Of a stretch of 64,000 bases of DNA, positions 28,617 through 37,938 are shown in pieces. A program made the translations under genes and the position numbers. Under the pieces are notes generated by a model that was given only the letters and a program-made list of their open reading frames with translations, ran no database searches and was not told the origin of the DNA. The stretch covers positions 124,001-188,000 of the forward strand of contig NZ_JAIOUV010000010.1 of NCBI RefSeq assembly GCF_019931145.1, in the 5' to 3' direction. Each line of letters begins with the position of its first letter. The first letter of the stretch is position 1. The stretch comes from Marinicella meishanensis (lineage in GTDB: Bacteria; Pseudomonadota; Gammaproteobacteria; Xanthomonadales; Marinicellaceae).

Positions 28617-29936
28617 TCATGCTGCTGTCATGGTTATTTGTGTGACCGCCAAGCCCACCATCCGGTGATCATCTGTTTGAAACACATCGTGGTGTCTGGC
28701 CATCAACTGGTTTGTTATCTTTAGACGGATCAAACCCGACTCATTGGTCATGTGGGGTTCAATGTCCAGCGTCAATGTGCCGTGTTGCTGGTGATGATCC
28801 AACGCCCAATTCAACTCATGGTCATTGACTGACAAGCTCAGATCCGACCAAAAATCATCACTGACGACATTCACATAATGCAATTGCAGCCGGTAACGAC
28901 CCGGTGCCAGCCAAAAATCAATGACCGTGTCGGTGTCAGGGCCAGTCCACCGAAAATGGCTTTGGTGCGCTTCACTCCACTCACGGTCATGCCAGTTTTG
29001 ACCCAACAGGGATTGCGAAAAATCATAATTCAGGGCGTGCTTCTTGGGTGATTGTCTGGCCCAAATGGACTGTTTTCGATAGTGCTTATCCACCTTCAAT
29101 TCTGCGGCTTCAAAGTCGTCAGAATTCACCCCCAATGCCTCACAAAACACCGCTTTCCTCTGTTCGAATTTCATTTTAGCACAGTCATAAAAAGCCAGGT
29201 CTGAGGCATTGTTGGACTGAAAAATGGCTTTGGCCTGCGGCGAAATTTCTGCCCCTTCAGGGTGGCGATTTAATTTGGCAGTCGGTCCGATTGGCGGCCA
29301 TGACAGTTGATGACAAAGCATCAACAGGGACCAGTCAAACGCCTCCACCAGCCCAAACCAAAGTCCGCCTTCCAACAACTGCATGGACTGGGCCAACCAG
29401 TCATCGGCAGACCATTGTTTTCTGCTTTGATTCCAAAGCCGCTTGGTCGCCCGGTAATTCTTGGTCTCTATGGTGATGTCGGTGTTTTGTAGATCAACAT
29501 CCCACCCAAAAGTCAGGGATTTGATCAATCGATTGCGGGTCAAATTCCGGGTTTGGTCATCGGTGAGGAATTGTTCAAATGTCATGCCTTGGTTCACCAC
29601 CAGGTCATGCACCGCGGTGTTGGTTTCCCTTTTGGCATATTGATAGGCCGAGAAGGCCAAAGCCATGGGCTCCCTGAGTAAAGTGATGGTCTGTAAAGGG
29701 GCTTCACTCAACAACGCCGCAGCCACCCCAAAATGGCCCCTGATCAATTGGTGTTTGGCGCGTCTGGCGGCTTGCACCGAACCCACATCCCACCACAGCT
29801 GTGCAGGAAAAATGTGGTCCACCGGAAAAAACCGGTCAATGATGGCGGTGAAACTGGTGCCCGCGGTTTTGGGGATGTGTGAGAAGTACAACACCGAGTC
29901 TTGGAACTGTTCAATTGGTGGCGAAACAGGACTCAA
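28617..29936 (-). CDS. family-2 sulfotransferase with C-terminal accessory module (paralog 2)
   Basis: A 439-residue paralog of the proteins at 25969 and 30018. The N-terminal sulfotransferase part has FSHIPKTAGTSF, the DHIFPAQLW block and LLREPMALAFSAYQY. The C-terminal module starts near GQNWHDRE and contains FRWTGP and IDFWLAPGRY, ending in MVGLAVTQI. Compared with the other two it lacks the extended N-terminal leader. It lies 13 bases upstream of the GT4 gene. Three similar enzymes suggest successive sulfations at different positions of one glycan, which is inference. Confidence 0.78.
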   Translation of the reverse strand: MSPVSPPIEQFQDSVLYFSHIPKTAGTSFTAIIDRFFPVDHIFPAQLWWDVGSVQAARRAKHQLIRGHFGVAAALLSEAPLQTITLLREPMALAFSAYQYAKRETNTAVHDLVVNQGMTFEQFLTDDQTRNLTRNRLIKSLTFGWDVDLQNTDITIETKNYRATKRLWNQSRKQWSADDWLAQSMQLLEGGLWFGLVEAFDWSLLMLCHQLSWPPIGPTAKLNRHPEGAEISPQAKAIFQSNNASDLAFYDCAKMKFEQRKAVFCEALGVNSDDFEAAELKVDKHYRKQSIWARQSPKKHALNYDFSQSLLGQNWHDREWSEAHQSHFRWTGPDTDTVIDFWLAPGRYRLQLHYVNVVSDDFWSDLSLSVNDHELNWALDHHQQHGTLTLDIEPHMTNESGLIRLKITNQLMARHHDVFQTDDHRMVGLAVTQITMTAA

Positions 29937-30017
29937 AACCCTGCCTCAAACGGGTGTGCATGAACCACCATCACTGGCTTGCTGTCGACTGCAACAGATG
30001 CCTTGCACCACCCCATG

Positions 30018-31403
30018 TCAGGCGCTCCGCAATGTCACACGGTCCACAGCAAACCCCACCAAGCGACTGTCTTCAGAGCCAAAATGCTGATGATGCATGC
30101 CCAGACCAGTGGCCTTGAACTGTAAGCGGAACAAACCGTTGGCATTGACCATGCTGGCCTCAGTGGTGGCGGTGATGGTTCTGGATTTGCCACTGCCTTG
30201 GTGGGTGATGACCAGCGGTTGGTCATTGACCGAAATGGTCAAACCATTCAACAACTCAATGCTGATGGCATCGACCACCGAGATTTCCAGTTGGTAGTTT
30301 TTGGCTTGCACCCAAAAGTCGATGAATGATTCTTCACCGGGTCCGGTCCAACGGAAATAACTTTTGTTCAGCGCATTCCATTCCCGGCGGTGCCACTGCC
30401 CGCCCAATAAAATTTCAGAAAAATCATAACGCACACCATCACTGAGTGGGCGCTGATATCGGGTCAAATGCTGCTGTTGATAATGGGCATCAATCAAATC
30501 ATCCAGGGCGTCCCCTGAAATCGAATCATTGGCCCCCAGATCGGCTTTCATCTGCGCCACTTGTTGCTCAAAATGAGTCACGGCATGCTGATACAGTTCG
30601 GTGTCCAGTCGATTGCGCTCCTCGGCCTCAGCCCGGGCTTCATCACTGATGGTTGGCTTGATCTTGTTGATGTTCAGCTTTTGTGATTTGCGCAACGGCG
30701 GCCAAGCCATTTTGAAGCACAACAAGCGCATGGAGTCGTCAAAATTTTCCAACACCCCAAACCACAAACTCTGTTCAAGGAACGCCTTGGCCATCCGCAA
30801 ACGATCGTCATCTTGCAGCACTTTTTGGCCGGCATTCATGTGTTTTCTGAAATCAGCAAATGTCTGGTTGGTCAAGTGCAATTGTTTCACTGCCGGATCA
30901 TATTGATAACCAAAAGTCAGGTTGTGTACCATGCGATTGGTGATCAAGTGCTGGGTTTTGGGGTGGGTGAGGAACGTTTCAAAAGACATGCCCTGCTTGA
31001 TCACCATGTCATGTAAGGCCGTGTTTTTCTCTCGCCGCACATACTCATAGGTTGAGTATGCCAATTTCACCGGATCCCGCACGATGGTCAGGTATTCGAT
31101 GGCTTTGTCTGAAATCACATCCACCGCACAACCACCAAAATGGCCGCGGATCAAATGGTATGCAGAGCGATTGATGGCTTTGAAATCGCCGATGTCAATC
31201 CACAGCTGATGAGGGAAGATCACTTTTGCTGGGAAAAAACGGTCCAGAAACACAATGAAACTGGTGCCACCGGTTTTTGGCACATGGGTGAAAAAATAGG
31301 CCTTGTCATAAGGCATGTGCTTGGGTTCAAAGCGGGCTTGATTGGCGGCTTCTGAAGCGGATGGGACCAACTTGCCCCACAAATTTCTGATCAAGTGTTT
31401 CAT
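30018..31403 (-). CDS. family-2 sulfotransferase with C-terminal accessory module (paralog 3)
   Basis: A 461-residue paralog, the most upstream of the three. It has a leader of about 35 residues, then THVPKTGGTSF (5'-PSB loop), KVIFPHQLW and IVRDPVKLAYSTYEY. The middle part is helical. The C-terminal module starts at GGQWHRRE and contains FRWTGP and IDFWVQAKNY, ending in LVGFAVDRVTL. The separation of 81 bases from the next gene is the largest among the sulfotransferase genes. It follows the ABC exporter genes in the same direction. Confidence 0.78.
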   Translation of the reverse strand: MKHLIRNLWGKLVPSASEAANQARFEPKHMPYDKAYFFTHVPKTGGTSFIVFLDRFFPAKVIFPHQLWIDIGDFKAINRSAYHLIRGHFGGCAVDVISDKAIEYLTIVRDPVKLAYSTYEYVRREKNTALHDMVIKQGMSFETFLTHPKTQHLITNRMVHNLTFGYQYDPAVKQLHLTNQTFADFRKHMNAGQKVLQDDDRLRMAKAFLEQSLWFGVLENFDDSMRLLCFKMAWPPLRKSQKLNINKIKPTISDEARAEAEERNRLDTELYQHAVTHFEQQVAQMKADLGANDSISGDALDDLIDAHYQQQHLTRYQRPLSDGVRYDFSEILLGGQWHRREWNALNKSYFRWTGPGEESFIDFWVQAKNYQLEISVVDAISIELLNGLTISVNDQPLVITHQGSGKSRTITATTEASMVNANGLFRLQFKATGLGMHHQHFGSEDSRLVGFAVDRVTLRSA

Positions 31404-31467
31404 GACATCGGGGTGCTTTTGAAGGGTTTGATTGCAGACATGGATGGATCGGACGCTGGTGAGGAAA

Positions 31468-32178
31468 TCATTTCTTCAAATGGTTGTATTGATGCAACAC
31501 CGGTTCAAACTCGCCGAAGGCCAACACCTTGCCCCGGTCCACCAACAAGGCCTTGTTACAGAATTGTCTGAGCAATTGATTGGAGTGATTGGCAAACAAC
31601 AAAATTTTGGAATTATCCAACAAGCCATTGATGAAGTTTCTGGCTTTTTCTAAAAAGAACTGGTCTCCGGCTCCCAAGCCTTCATCAATCAACATGATAT
31701 CGGCCTCAATGAACATCAACATGCCAAATGTCAGGCGCGCGCGCATGCCCATAGAATAGGTTGACACCGGTCGATGGATGTCATCACCCAATTCAGTGAA
31801 CTCAATGATTTCTTGGACCTTCTGTTCGATTTCTTCATCAGGCAAATCCATCAACAACCCCCTGACCGTCAGATTATCATACCCAGACAATTGGGGCATG
31901 ACACCCACGTTGCGGCCCAAAAATGAGTACACCCGGCCCACAGTGGTGACCACGCCTTGTTCGGGTCGATAGATGCCGGCAACGATTTTCAGCAGGGTCG
32001 ATTTTCCAGAACCATTGGTGCCCAATAAGGCCACCCGATCACCGTGGTTGATTTCAAGGCTCACCCCCGACAGCGCCGTTTGGCTTTTCAAACCGGCATT
32101 GCTCTTCAACAAACCACCACTGATGGATGGAAAGTACTTATATGAAAAAGTGATGTTATCCAGGCAAATACGCGTCAT
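31468..32178 (-). CDS. polysaccharide ABC exporter ATP-binding protein, Wzt/TagH-like
   Basis: A 236-residue ATPase; the ATG at 32178 is two bases after the permease stop and is preferred over an in-frame upstream start inside the permease gene. Walker A is GTNGSGKST (about 53-61), the signature is the polysaccharide-exporter form YSMGMRARL, and Walker B is IMLIDEG. The early region with a short insertion before the strand SGVSLEI is normal for this class. It ends right after the ATPase domain and lacks the C-terminal carbohydrate-binding domain of O9-type Wzt. It pairs with the permease encoded just upstream. Confidence 0.9.
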   Translation of the reverse strand: MTRICLDNITFSYKYFPSISGGLLKSNAGLKSQTALSGVSLEINHGDRVALLGTNGSGKSTLLKIVAGIYRPEQGVVTTVGRVYSFLGRNVGVMPQLSGYDNLTVRGLLMDLPDEEIEQKVQEIIEFTELGDDIHRPVSTYSMGMRARLTFGMLMFIEADIMLIDEGLGAGDQFFLEKARNFINGLLDNSKILLFANHSNQLLRQFCNKALLVDRGKVLAFGEFEPVLHQYNHLKK

Positions 32179-32180
32179 GC

Positions 32181-32963
32181 TCACAACCACAAAACCAATC
32201 GGTGTTTGACTCGGCGGTAAAACAAGCCACAAGTCAACACATTAAAAACCAACAAGCCCATACTCACATACCACGACACCACAGGGACCACCCCTTGGAG
32301 GATGGGGGATCTGATCAACTCCAGTAAGTGATAAAACGGATTGAGTTGAAAATACAAACTGCCGGCAAATTGTTCGGGCGGTGGCCACAAAATGGGGGTC
32401 ACGAGAAAAATGATCATCACCACGCTGGCCAACAACGATTGGATGTCCCGAAAACGCACCGACAGCCAGCCCAGCCACATGCTCACAAAAAATGCATTGG
32501 CAATGATCATGAGGTAGCCCAGGAATGACCACAGCCACACCCAACTGACAAAATCCCAGCCTTTGATGATCACCAACAATGGCAAAACAAACAATTGGTA
32601 CATCAGCAAGGAAACGATTTCTCGGTACACATTCTGATAAACAAAGATGGAATGTGGCAAGTCCATTTGTTGGAGGAAATTGGCGGCTTTTCTGAAAATG
32701 GTGCCACTGGTCACGATCACGGCTGAGATGAAATTCCAGGTCAACAACCCCAAGGCCAAAAACAACACATAGTCCTTGATGTCTTTTTCCAGCACCATCG
32801 AATAGATCAGTGACAACATGCCCACTTTGATCATCAAGGCCAAGACGATCCAAAAAGCCCCGATGAAGGCGCCTTGAAAACGGCTTTTCAATTCCAACAC
32901 GGCCAGCTTCTTCCACAAGCGTTTGCGTTGAAAACCCTGATAAATGTCTTTGAAAAAATCCAT
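32181..32963 (-). CDS. polysaccharide ABC exporter permease, Wzm/TagG-like
   Basis: A 260-residue ABC-2 membrane protein with six hydrophobic segments. The N-terminal amphipathic stretch AVLELKSRFQGAFIGAFW is typical of Wzm/TagG/KpsM proteins, and the PxxxW turn before the last helices is seen as TPILWPPPEQF. It is the first gene of the minus-strand glycan locus. With the ATPase it should export a lipid-linked glycan to the periplasm, presumably the material modified by the sulfotransferases and GT4. Confidence 0.9.
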   Translation of the reverse strand: MDFFKDIYQGFQRKRLWKKLAVLELKSRFQGAFIGAFWIVLALMIKVGMLSLIYSMVLEKDIKDYVLFLALGLLTWNFISAVIVTSGTIFRKAANFLQQMDLPHSIFVYQNVYREIVSLLMYQLFVLPLLVIIKGWDFVSWVWLWSFLGYLMIIANAFFVSMWLGWLSVRFRDIQSLLASVVMIIFLVTPILWPPPEQFAGSLYFQLNPFYHLLELIRSPILQGVVPVVSWYVSMGLLVFNVLTCGLFYRRVKHRLVLWL

Positions 32964-33238
32964 AAATTGATGTTGTTTGTTAATCAGTCAGCCGGTCAAC
33001 CGGGCCAACACAATGAATCAGTTGATGGCGTGGTTGCCCGCTGATCATGGTATTCTCTTGCTGTGGCCAACCGCATGAGGCACGGGTTGAACGGCAAAAC
33101 TGGCGGTATTTTACTCGACCAGAGCACCCTTTTGGGAATTTCAAGGAGAAAGCTGGTGGCGCGGTGGCACCAGCAACGGTCAGATCATCGGTCAAGTCGC
33201 CCCGGATCAGTCAACCAAGGCAGTTGCCAAATGCCATT

Positions 33239-34327
33239 TTAAAAATAGTCATCGGCCCCAGAATCGTCCTCACTGGACAAATTGATGCGCACTTCCAGGC
33301 CTTGCGCGGAGTCGGCATTGCTCAGAGCTTCTTCCAGGGTGATGATGCCTTCTTTGTACAAGTCATACAAAGCCTGGTCAAAGGTTTGCATGCCGTCTTC
33401 GAGGGATTTTTCCATGGCCATTTTCAGCTCATTGATTTCACCCCGTCGAATCATCTCCCGGATTTGCGGGGTGTTCATCAACACCTCACAAGCGGGCCGG
33501 CGCTTGCCATCCACATCAATCACCAGCCGTTGTGAAATCACGGCCCTGAGGTTCAAGGCCAGATTCATCAGCACGTTGTTGTGCATGTCATTGGGGAAAA
33601 AGTTCAGTACCCGCTCCATGGCTTGGTCGGAGTTGTTGGCATGCAGGGTGGCCATACACAAATGCCCGGTTTCGGCGAAAGAAACGGCGGCTTCCATGGT
33701 TTCGGCGTCATTGATCTCACCAATCAAAATCAAATCCGGCGCTTCTCGCAACGCATTTTTCAAAGCCGGTGCATAACCCAAGGTGTCGATCCCGATCTCC
33801 CGTTGGTTGACCACCGACATTTTGTGCTTGTGCACATATTCAATGGGGTCTTCAACCGTCAATATGTGACCCGTTTTACTGGAATTGCGGTGATCAATCA
33901 TTGAGGCCATGGTGGTTGATTTACCTGACCCGGTGGCTCCCACCACCAAAATCAAACCGCGCTTTTCCATGATCAAATCATACAAATGTGGCGGCATGTT
34001 CAATTCTTCCAGTTTGGGAATGGTGCTTTTGATGGTCCGGATCACCATGGAAACTTCACCCCGTTGCCGAAACACATTAACCCGGTATCGCCCCACCCCT
34101 TTGATTGAGACGGCCAGGTTACACTCCATGGTGTCTTCAAATTCTTTGATTTGTCGTTCATCCATCAACGAATAGGCAATGCGCTCCACGATGCCAGGAG
34201 GTAAGCCGGTACTGGACAATGATTGCAACACGCCTTCGGCTTTGACGTTGATGGGTGCACCGGTACTGAGGTACATGTCCGACCCATTCATTTCCCGCAT
34301 GGTTTTCAAAAAATGAGTTAAATCCAT
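33239..34327 (-). CDS. pilU: type IV pilus retraction ATPase, PilU
   Basis: A 362-residue PilT/PilU-family ATPase. Walker A is GATGSGKST (130-138), the Asp box precedes it, VEDPIEY and the Walker B region LILIGEIND follow, and the His box is TGHLCMATLHAN. The C-terminal extension (DSAQGLEVRINL...) and overall divergence favour PilU over PilT. It assists PilT in pilus retraction and twitching. No pilT lies next to it. It starts 18 bases after the TerB-like gene, so the two may be co-transcribed. Confidence 0.9.
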   Translation of the reverse strand: MDLTHFLKTMREMNGSDMYLSTGAPINVKAEGVLQSLSSTGLPPGIVERIAYSLMDERQIKEFEDTMECNLAVSIKGVGRYRVNVFRQRGEVSMVIRTIKSTIPKLEELNMPPHLYDLIMEKRGLILVVGATGSGKSTTMASMIDHRNSSKTGHILTVEDPIEYVHKHKMSVVNQREIGIDTLGYAPALKNALREAPDLILIGEINDAETMEAAVSFAETGHLCMATLHANNSDQAMERVLNFFPNDMHNNVLMNLALNLRAVISQRLVIDVDGKRRPACEVLMNTPQIREMIRRGEINELKMAMEKSLEDGMQTFDQALYDLYKEGIITLEEALSNADSAQGLEVRINLSSEDDSGADDYF

Positions 34328-34345
34328 AATATTTGCTCGATTGGG

Positions 34346-34798
34346 TTAGGTGTTTTGGGACTGACAAATCTCGTCAAGTTGTGTCTTTTTGATGCCCAGT
34401 AATTGTCCCGCCTTGTAAAATAAGTGATGTTCCAACAAATGCACTTCGTTGTCAGCAACTGCCAAAGCCCACATGTGTTGCATCAATTCCAGCTTTTGTG
34501 AAATACCCAAGTAATTATTGATGACATTGGTTTGAGTTTCAAGCGAAATCGAGAAGTCGGTGCGCAATTCAGCCTCCTCAATGTACCGTGTCACGTCCTC
34601 TTTGGACAAATTCAGCTCTTTTGACAGGTAGTCAGACAGGGCGGTTTTTTCCGCGTACAACTCCACGAAATCGGCTTTGACCATCTCCAGCATCAACTCC
34701 ACAATGGCGTGATTCAACTCTTTTTGTTCAGCTTCATTCAACGACTGGTTTGACTCACCAGTCTTGAGCAAAGCTTTGAGCGCACCAAATAATTTCAT
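34346..34798 (-). CDS. TerB-like protein
   Basis: A 150-residue all-helical cytoplasmic protein of the TerB/DUF533 type. Recognisable are the helical pairs with acidic metal-binding residues, HAIVELMLEMVKADFVE early and MQHMWALAVADNEVHLLEHHLFYKAGQLLGI late. TerB-fold proteins occur in tellurite resistance and membrane-stress systems, but isolated copies like this have no defined role. It is upstream of pilU on the same strand and divergent from the lytic transglycosylase gene. Confidence 0.78.
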   Translation of the reverse strand: MKLFGALKALLKTGESNQSLNEAEQKELNHAIVELMLEMVKADFVELYAEKTALSDYLSKELNLSKEDVTRYIEEAELRTDFSISLETQTNVINNYLGISQKLELMQHMWALAVADNEVHLLEHHLFYKAGQLLGIKKTQLDEICQSQNT

Positions 34799-34867
34799 GC
34801 CGGAAGGTTGCTGAAGTCTCTAAAATACCGATAATACACAATACGTGTGACTGCTGCAATTAACTTT

Positions 34868-36163
34868 ATGCGACTGCTTTTGATCTTCTTTGCTTTGTTG
34901 ATATTCTCGGCCTGCCAACAAAAGGCCGTCAAACCTGAGGCCAATCCCGCCCCCAAACCGTTGGATACGGCCCAGCTGATCGCCGGCATTGAACAATGTC
35001 AGGCCGAGCCGCTGTGTCTGGATACCTTGAACGAATATTTTGCTGAATTGGCCCAACAAGAAAAAATTGAAGCCCAACTGGCCCAGGATGAGCCTCCTGA
35101 AGCCGCCGAAAGCAGTGACACGGCGGCCGAGCAAGCCACTGCATTGCCCGCAGCCATGATCGACATGAATCAACCGCTGCTGCAAAATGTCCGGGTGCAA
35201 GCGGCACTGAATGAGTGGCTGACTTGGAAACGCCCCAAGTTGATCGAAACCTGGCAGAATTACCAGTTTCTGCGCAACAAAATTTGGCCGCCGTTTGAGG
35301 TCAAAAACATCCCCGAGGCTTTGTTGTTGGCGATCATCACCCAAGAAAGTGGTGGTCGGGTCCACTCCATGTCTTCAGCCGGTGCCAGCGGTCTGTTTCA
35401 ATTCATGCCAGCCACCGCCCGCCGTTTTGGGGTACAAGGCACCATCGGCGATTACGATGCCCGCTATCATCCCGAGTCAGCCGCCAAAGGCGCGGCCAAC
35501 TACATCCAGGAACAGCGCCAATTGTATGGAGACAATTACGCCAAAATTTTGGCCGCCTACAACGCCGGTGAAAATCGCTTCAAGCGACTGAACAAAAAAC
35601 ACCAAAATCAGTCCATTTGGAACAGCCCGTTCTTTTATGACCTGCCCAGTGAAACCCAGGACTACATCGCCATTGTGCTGTCCGCCATGTTGATTTATGA
35701 AAATCCTGGCGCCTACAACGTGACCTTGGACCCAGTGGACGGGGCCACGGCGTTGATTCGGGCCAAGGCCGACACCTCCTTGAGTGAATTGGCGGTGTGT
35801 TTTGGCCAACACAACAAAACCATGGGCTGGTACCGCATTTTGCGCAATTTGAACTCCAGCCTCAAAGCCCAACGGGTGATCAAACAAAATGCCGTGGTGG
35901 TGATCCCGCAAGAACTGAAAGGCATCTATGAAAACAACTGCCACGACAATGATCTGATGACCCTGGCCAAAACCATTCATGACGCCGACTTCCCTGATCG
36001 CCCGGTCTACACCTATTACAAAATCAAAAAAGGCGACTCTTTGAGCAGCATCAGCCGCAAATTCAAATGTTCCAGCAAACACGAGATTGCTCAATTGAAT
36101 GCCATCAAAGCCCCCAGGTATTTGATCAACGCCGGGAAAAAACTCAAAGTCCCTAAATGCTGA
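34868..36163 (+). CDS. lytic murein transglycosylase lipoprotein, MltD-like
   Basis: A 431-residue lipoprotein from the ATG at 34868. The signal peptide ends in IFSAC (Cys16). A glutamate/alanine-rich linker precedes a family 1 lytic transglycosylase (SLT) domain with catalytic Glu160 in TQESGG, then GASGLFQFMPATA and AYNAGE. A single LysM repeat closes the protein (KIKKGDSLSSISRKF to LKVP). It cleaves peptidoglycan at the outer-membrane face. MltD of E. coli has more LysM units. The stop overlaps the GT39 gene by seven bases. Confidence 0.9.
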   Translation: MRLLLIFFALLIFSACQQKAVKPEANPAPKPLDTAQLIAGIEQCQAEPLCLDTLNEYFAELAQQEKIEAQLAQDEPPEAAESSDTAAEQATALPAAMIDMNQPLLQNVRVQAALNEWLTWKRPKLIETWQNYQFLRNKIWPPFEVKNIPEALLLAIITQESGGRVHSMSSAGASGLFQFMPATARRFGVQGTIGDYDARYHPESAAKGAANYIQEQRQLYGDNYAKILAAYNAGENRFKRLNKKHQNQSIWNSPFFYDLPSETQDYIAIVLSAMLIYENPGAYNVTLDPVDGATALIRAKADTSLSELAVCFGQHNKTMGWYRILRNLNSSLKAQRVIKQNAVVVIPQELKGIYENNCHDNDLMTLAKTIHDADFPDRPVYTYYKIKKGDSLSSISRKFKCSSKHEIAQLNAIKAPRYLINAGKKLKVPKC

Positions 36164-37929
36164 CAAGCGACCAAACCAAACGCTTGTTTTGGTTGGTTTA
36201 TGCCATCACGGCGGTCCTGCAACTGTTCGCCATCAGCCGCAATGAGTTGTTCGGCGATGAAGCCTTTTACTGGCTGGAAGGCCAATGGCTCAGTTGGTCC
36301 TACAGCGAAGTACCGGGTTGGACCCCTTGGACCTTGGCAGCCGCTGATTGGCTGTTCCCCGCCCAACATGGTTACCTCCGACTGCCTGGCTTGTTGGCGG
36401 CTTTGAGCCTGCCCTGGTTGGCGCGTCGTTTGGCTCTACATCTGGGTGGCCAAGCCCAGACGGGGTGGATCGCGGCTTTGTTCATGTTGTCACTGCCGTT
36501 GTTGGCGGTGGCCGGCACCTTGGCCATTCCCGATATTTGGCTGGTGTTTTTCACCCTGTTGGCGGTCGTTTGTTTGCACCAAGCAGTCAGCAACCAGCTG
36601 GCCCGGAATTATCTGTGGCTGGGTGTGGTGCTGGCGCTCGGGGTCAATGTCCACCTGCGATTCTGGATCATTGTGTTGCTTGCTGGCATCGGTTTGCTGT
36701 GGCATTTTAGACAGGACGCTCAGGTGGTGCAGCGCTTTCTGAGCCTCAGTCTGCCGGTCCTGGTCCTGGGCTTTTTGCCCATCGTTCTGTTCAATTGGCA
36801 GCATGATTTCCCCTTGTTGGCGTTCCAGTTACAGGACCGCCATCCCTGGACCTTTCAAGCGGCACACCTGGGCTTTTTTGTGGTCCAGGTGGTGCTCACC
36901 ACGCCCTTGGTTTTTGCCTTGTGCCTGGCGGTGTTGCGCCAGCCTGCCGCCATTTCAGCTCAGCAAAAATTGGTCTCTGGGCTGCTGTTTCTGGCGGTGA
37001 GTCATTGGTTGTTGTATGCCGTGGCTGGATTCTTTTCGGACAACTTGCGGTTCAACTGGCATTGGACTTTGGTCTCTTATGTGTTGTTGTTGGTGTTGGC
37101 GGCCGGCTCACCCCACATCCGTGAGCGATTCAAACACGCGGCTTGGATGACCGGCGTGCTGGGTAACTGGCTGGTGCTGGGCACGTTGTTGTATTGGCAG
37201 CACGCGCAGTCCCCACCCTCGGCCTTGAACACACGGATCACCAACAACGCGGTGGGCTGGCAAAGCTTGGCTGAAAAAACCCGCTCGGTGTTGGCACAAC
37301 AAGGAAGCAAGCATTTAATTACTGATCAATTCATGACCCTGGCCACCATGGCATTTTATGCCCCACAAATTGAATCGATCCAATCCTTGTCACACCCCCT
37401 CAATCGCAAACATGGCCGACAACAACAATTGGCCCTCATGAACCGACTGTACTCTGGCAGTGAAGAACCACCACGTGTGTTGCTGGTTGAACAAACCGCC
37501 ATGGATCTGACCCAACGCATTGACCTCTATCGCACTTGGTGCGAGCAACTCGGTGGCTTGCGGTGGTTGGATCATTGGACGATCAAAGGCGGCATGAAAA
37601 CCTTTCATTATTTGCAAACCCAAGCCGGGGTATGTCAGACGCCACCGGCCATGTACCTGGAACAAAACCAAGGCCTGATACAGGGATGGGTGTTGGAACA
37701 AAGTGCTTGGCCAATTACCGCCATCAGCGCCATTACTCCGGCCGCCACGGCGTTGACAGTGACCACCGAGCGGGTTGCTTTGGGGCAGGATGATTTGTTT
37801 GCTGACTTACCTGAATCTGGCTATCGCTTGCTGCAGTTCAGCATCCATAGCGATCAAGACTTGTCTGCGGTGCAGATTCAGTTGAACTGGCAAGGCGGCA
37901 CCATTCGCAGTCAACTGCATCACTTTTGA
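36157..37929 (+). CDS. membrane glycosyltransferase, GT39/ArnT-like (GT-C fold)
   Basis: A 590-residue integral membrane protein with about 10-12 helices in the first 360 residues and a periplasmic domain after that. The acidic motif of GT-C enzymes in the first external loop is GDEAFYW (33-39). Such enzymes move a sugar from polyprenyl phosphate to lipid A, glycan or protein on the periplasmic side. The C-terminal 200 residues are soluble. It is translationally coupled to the MltD-like gene. Donor and acceptor are unknown. Confidence 0.82.
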   Translation: MLTSDQTKRLFWLVYAITAVLQLFAISRNELFGDEAFYWLEGQWLSWSYSEVPGWTPWTLAAADWLFPAQHGYLRLPGLLAALSLPWLARRLALHLGGQAQTGWIAALFMLSLPLLAVAGTLAIPDIWLVFFTLLAVVCLHQAVSNQLARNYLWLGVVLALGVNVHLRFWIIVLLAGIGLLWHFRQDAQVVQRFLSLSLPVLVLGFLPIVLFNWQHDFPLLAFQLQDRHPWTFQAAHLGFFVVQVVLTTPLVFALCLAVLRQPAAISAQQKLVSGLLFLAVSHWLLYAVAGFFSDNLRFNWHWTLVSYVLLLVLAAGSPHIRERFKHAAWMTGVLGNWLVLGTLLYWQHAQSPPSALNTRITNNAVGWQSLAEKTRSVLAQQGSKHLITDQFMTLATMAFYAPQIESIQSLSHPLNRKHGRQQQLALMNRLYSGSEEPPRVLLVEQTAMDLTQRIDLYRTWCEQLGGLRWLDHWTIKGGMKTFHYLQTQAGVCQTPPAMYLEQNQGLIQGWVLEQSAWPITAISAITPAATALTVTTERVALGQDDLFADLPESGYRLLQFSIHSDQDLSAVQIQLNWQGGTIRSQLHHF

Positions 37930-37938
37930 AGCAAGACA

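Noticed and set aside
33239-34327. PilT instead of PilU
   Set aside because: The long C-terminal extension and overall sequence fit PilU better, although no pilT is adjacent to confirm it.
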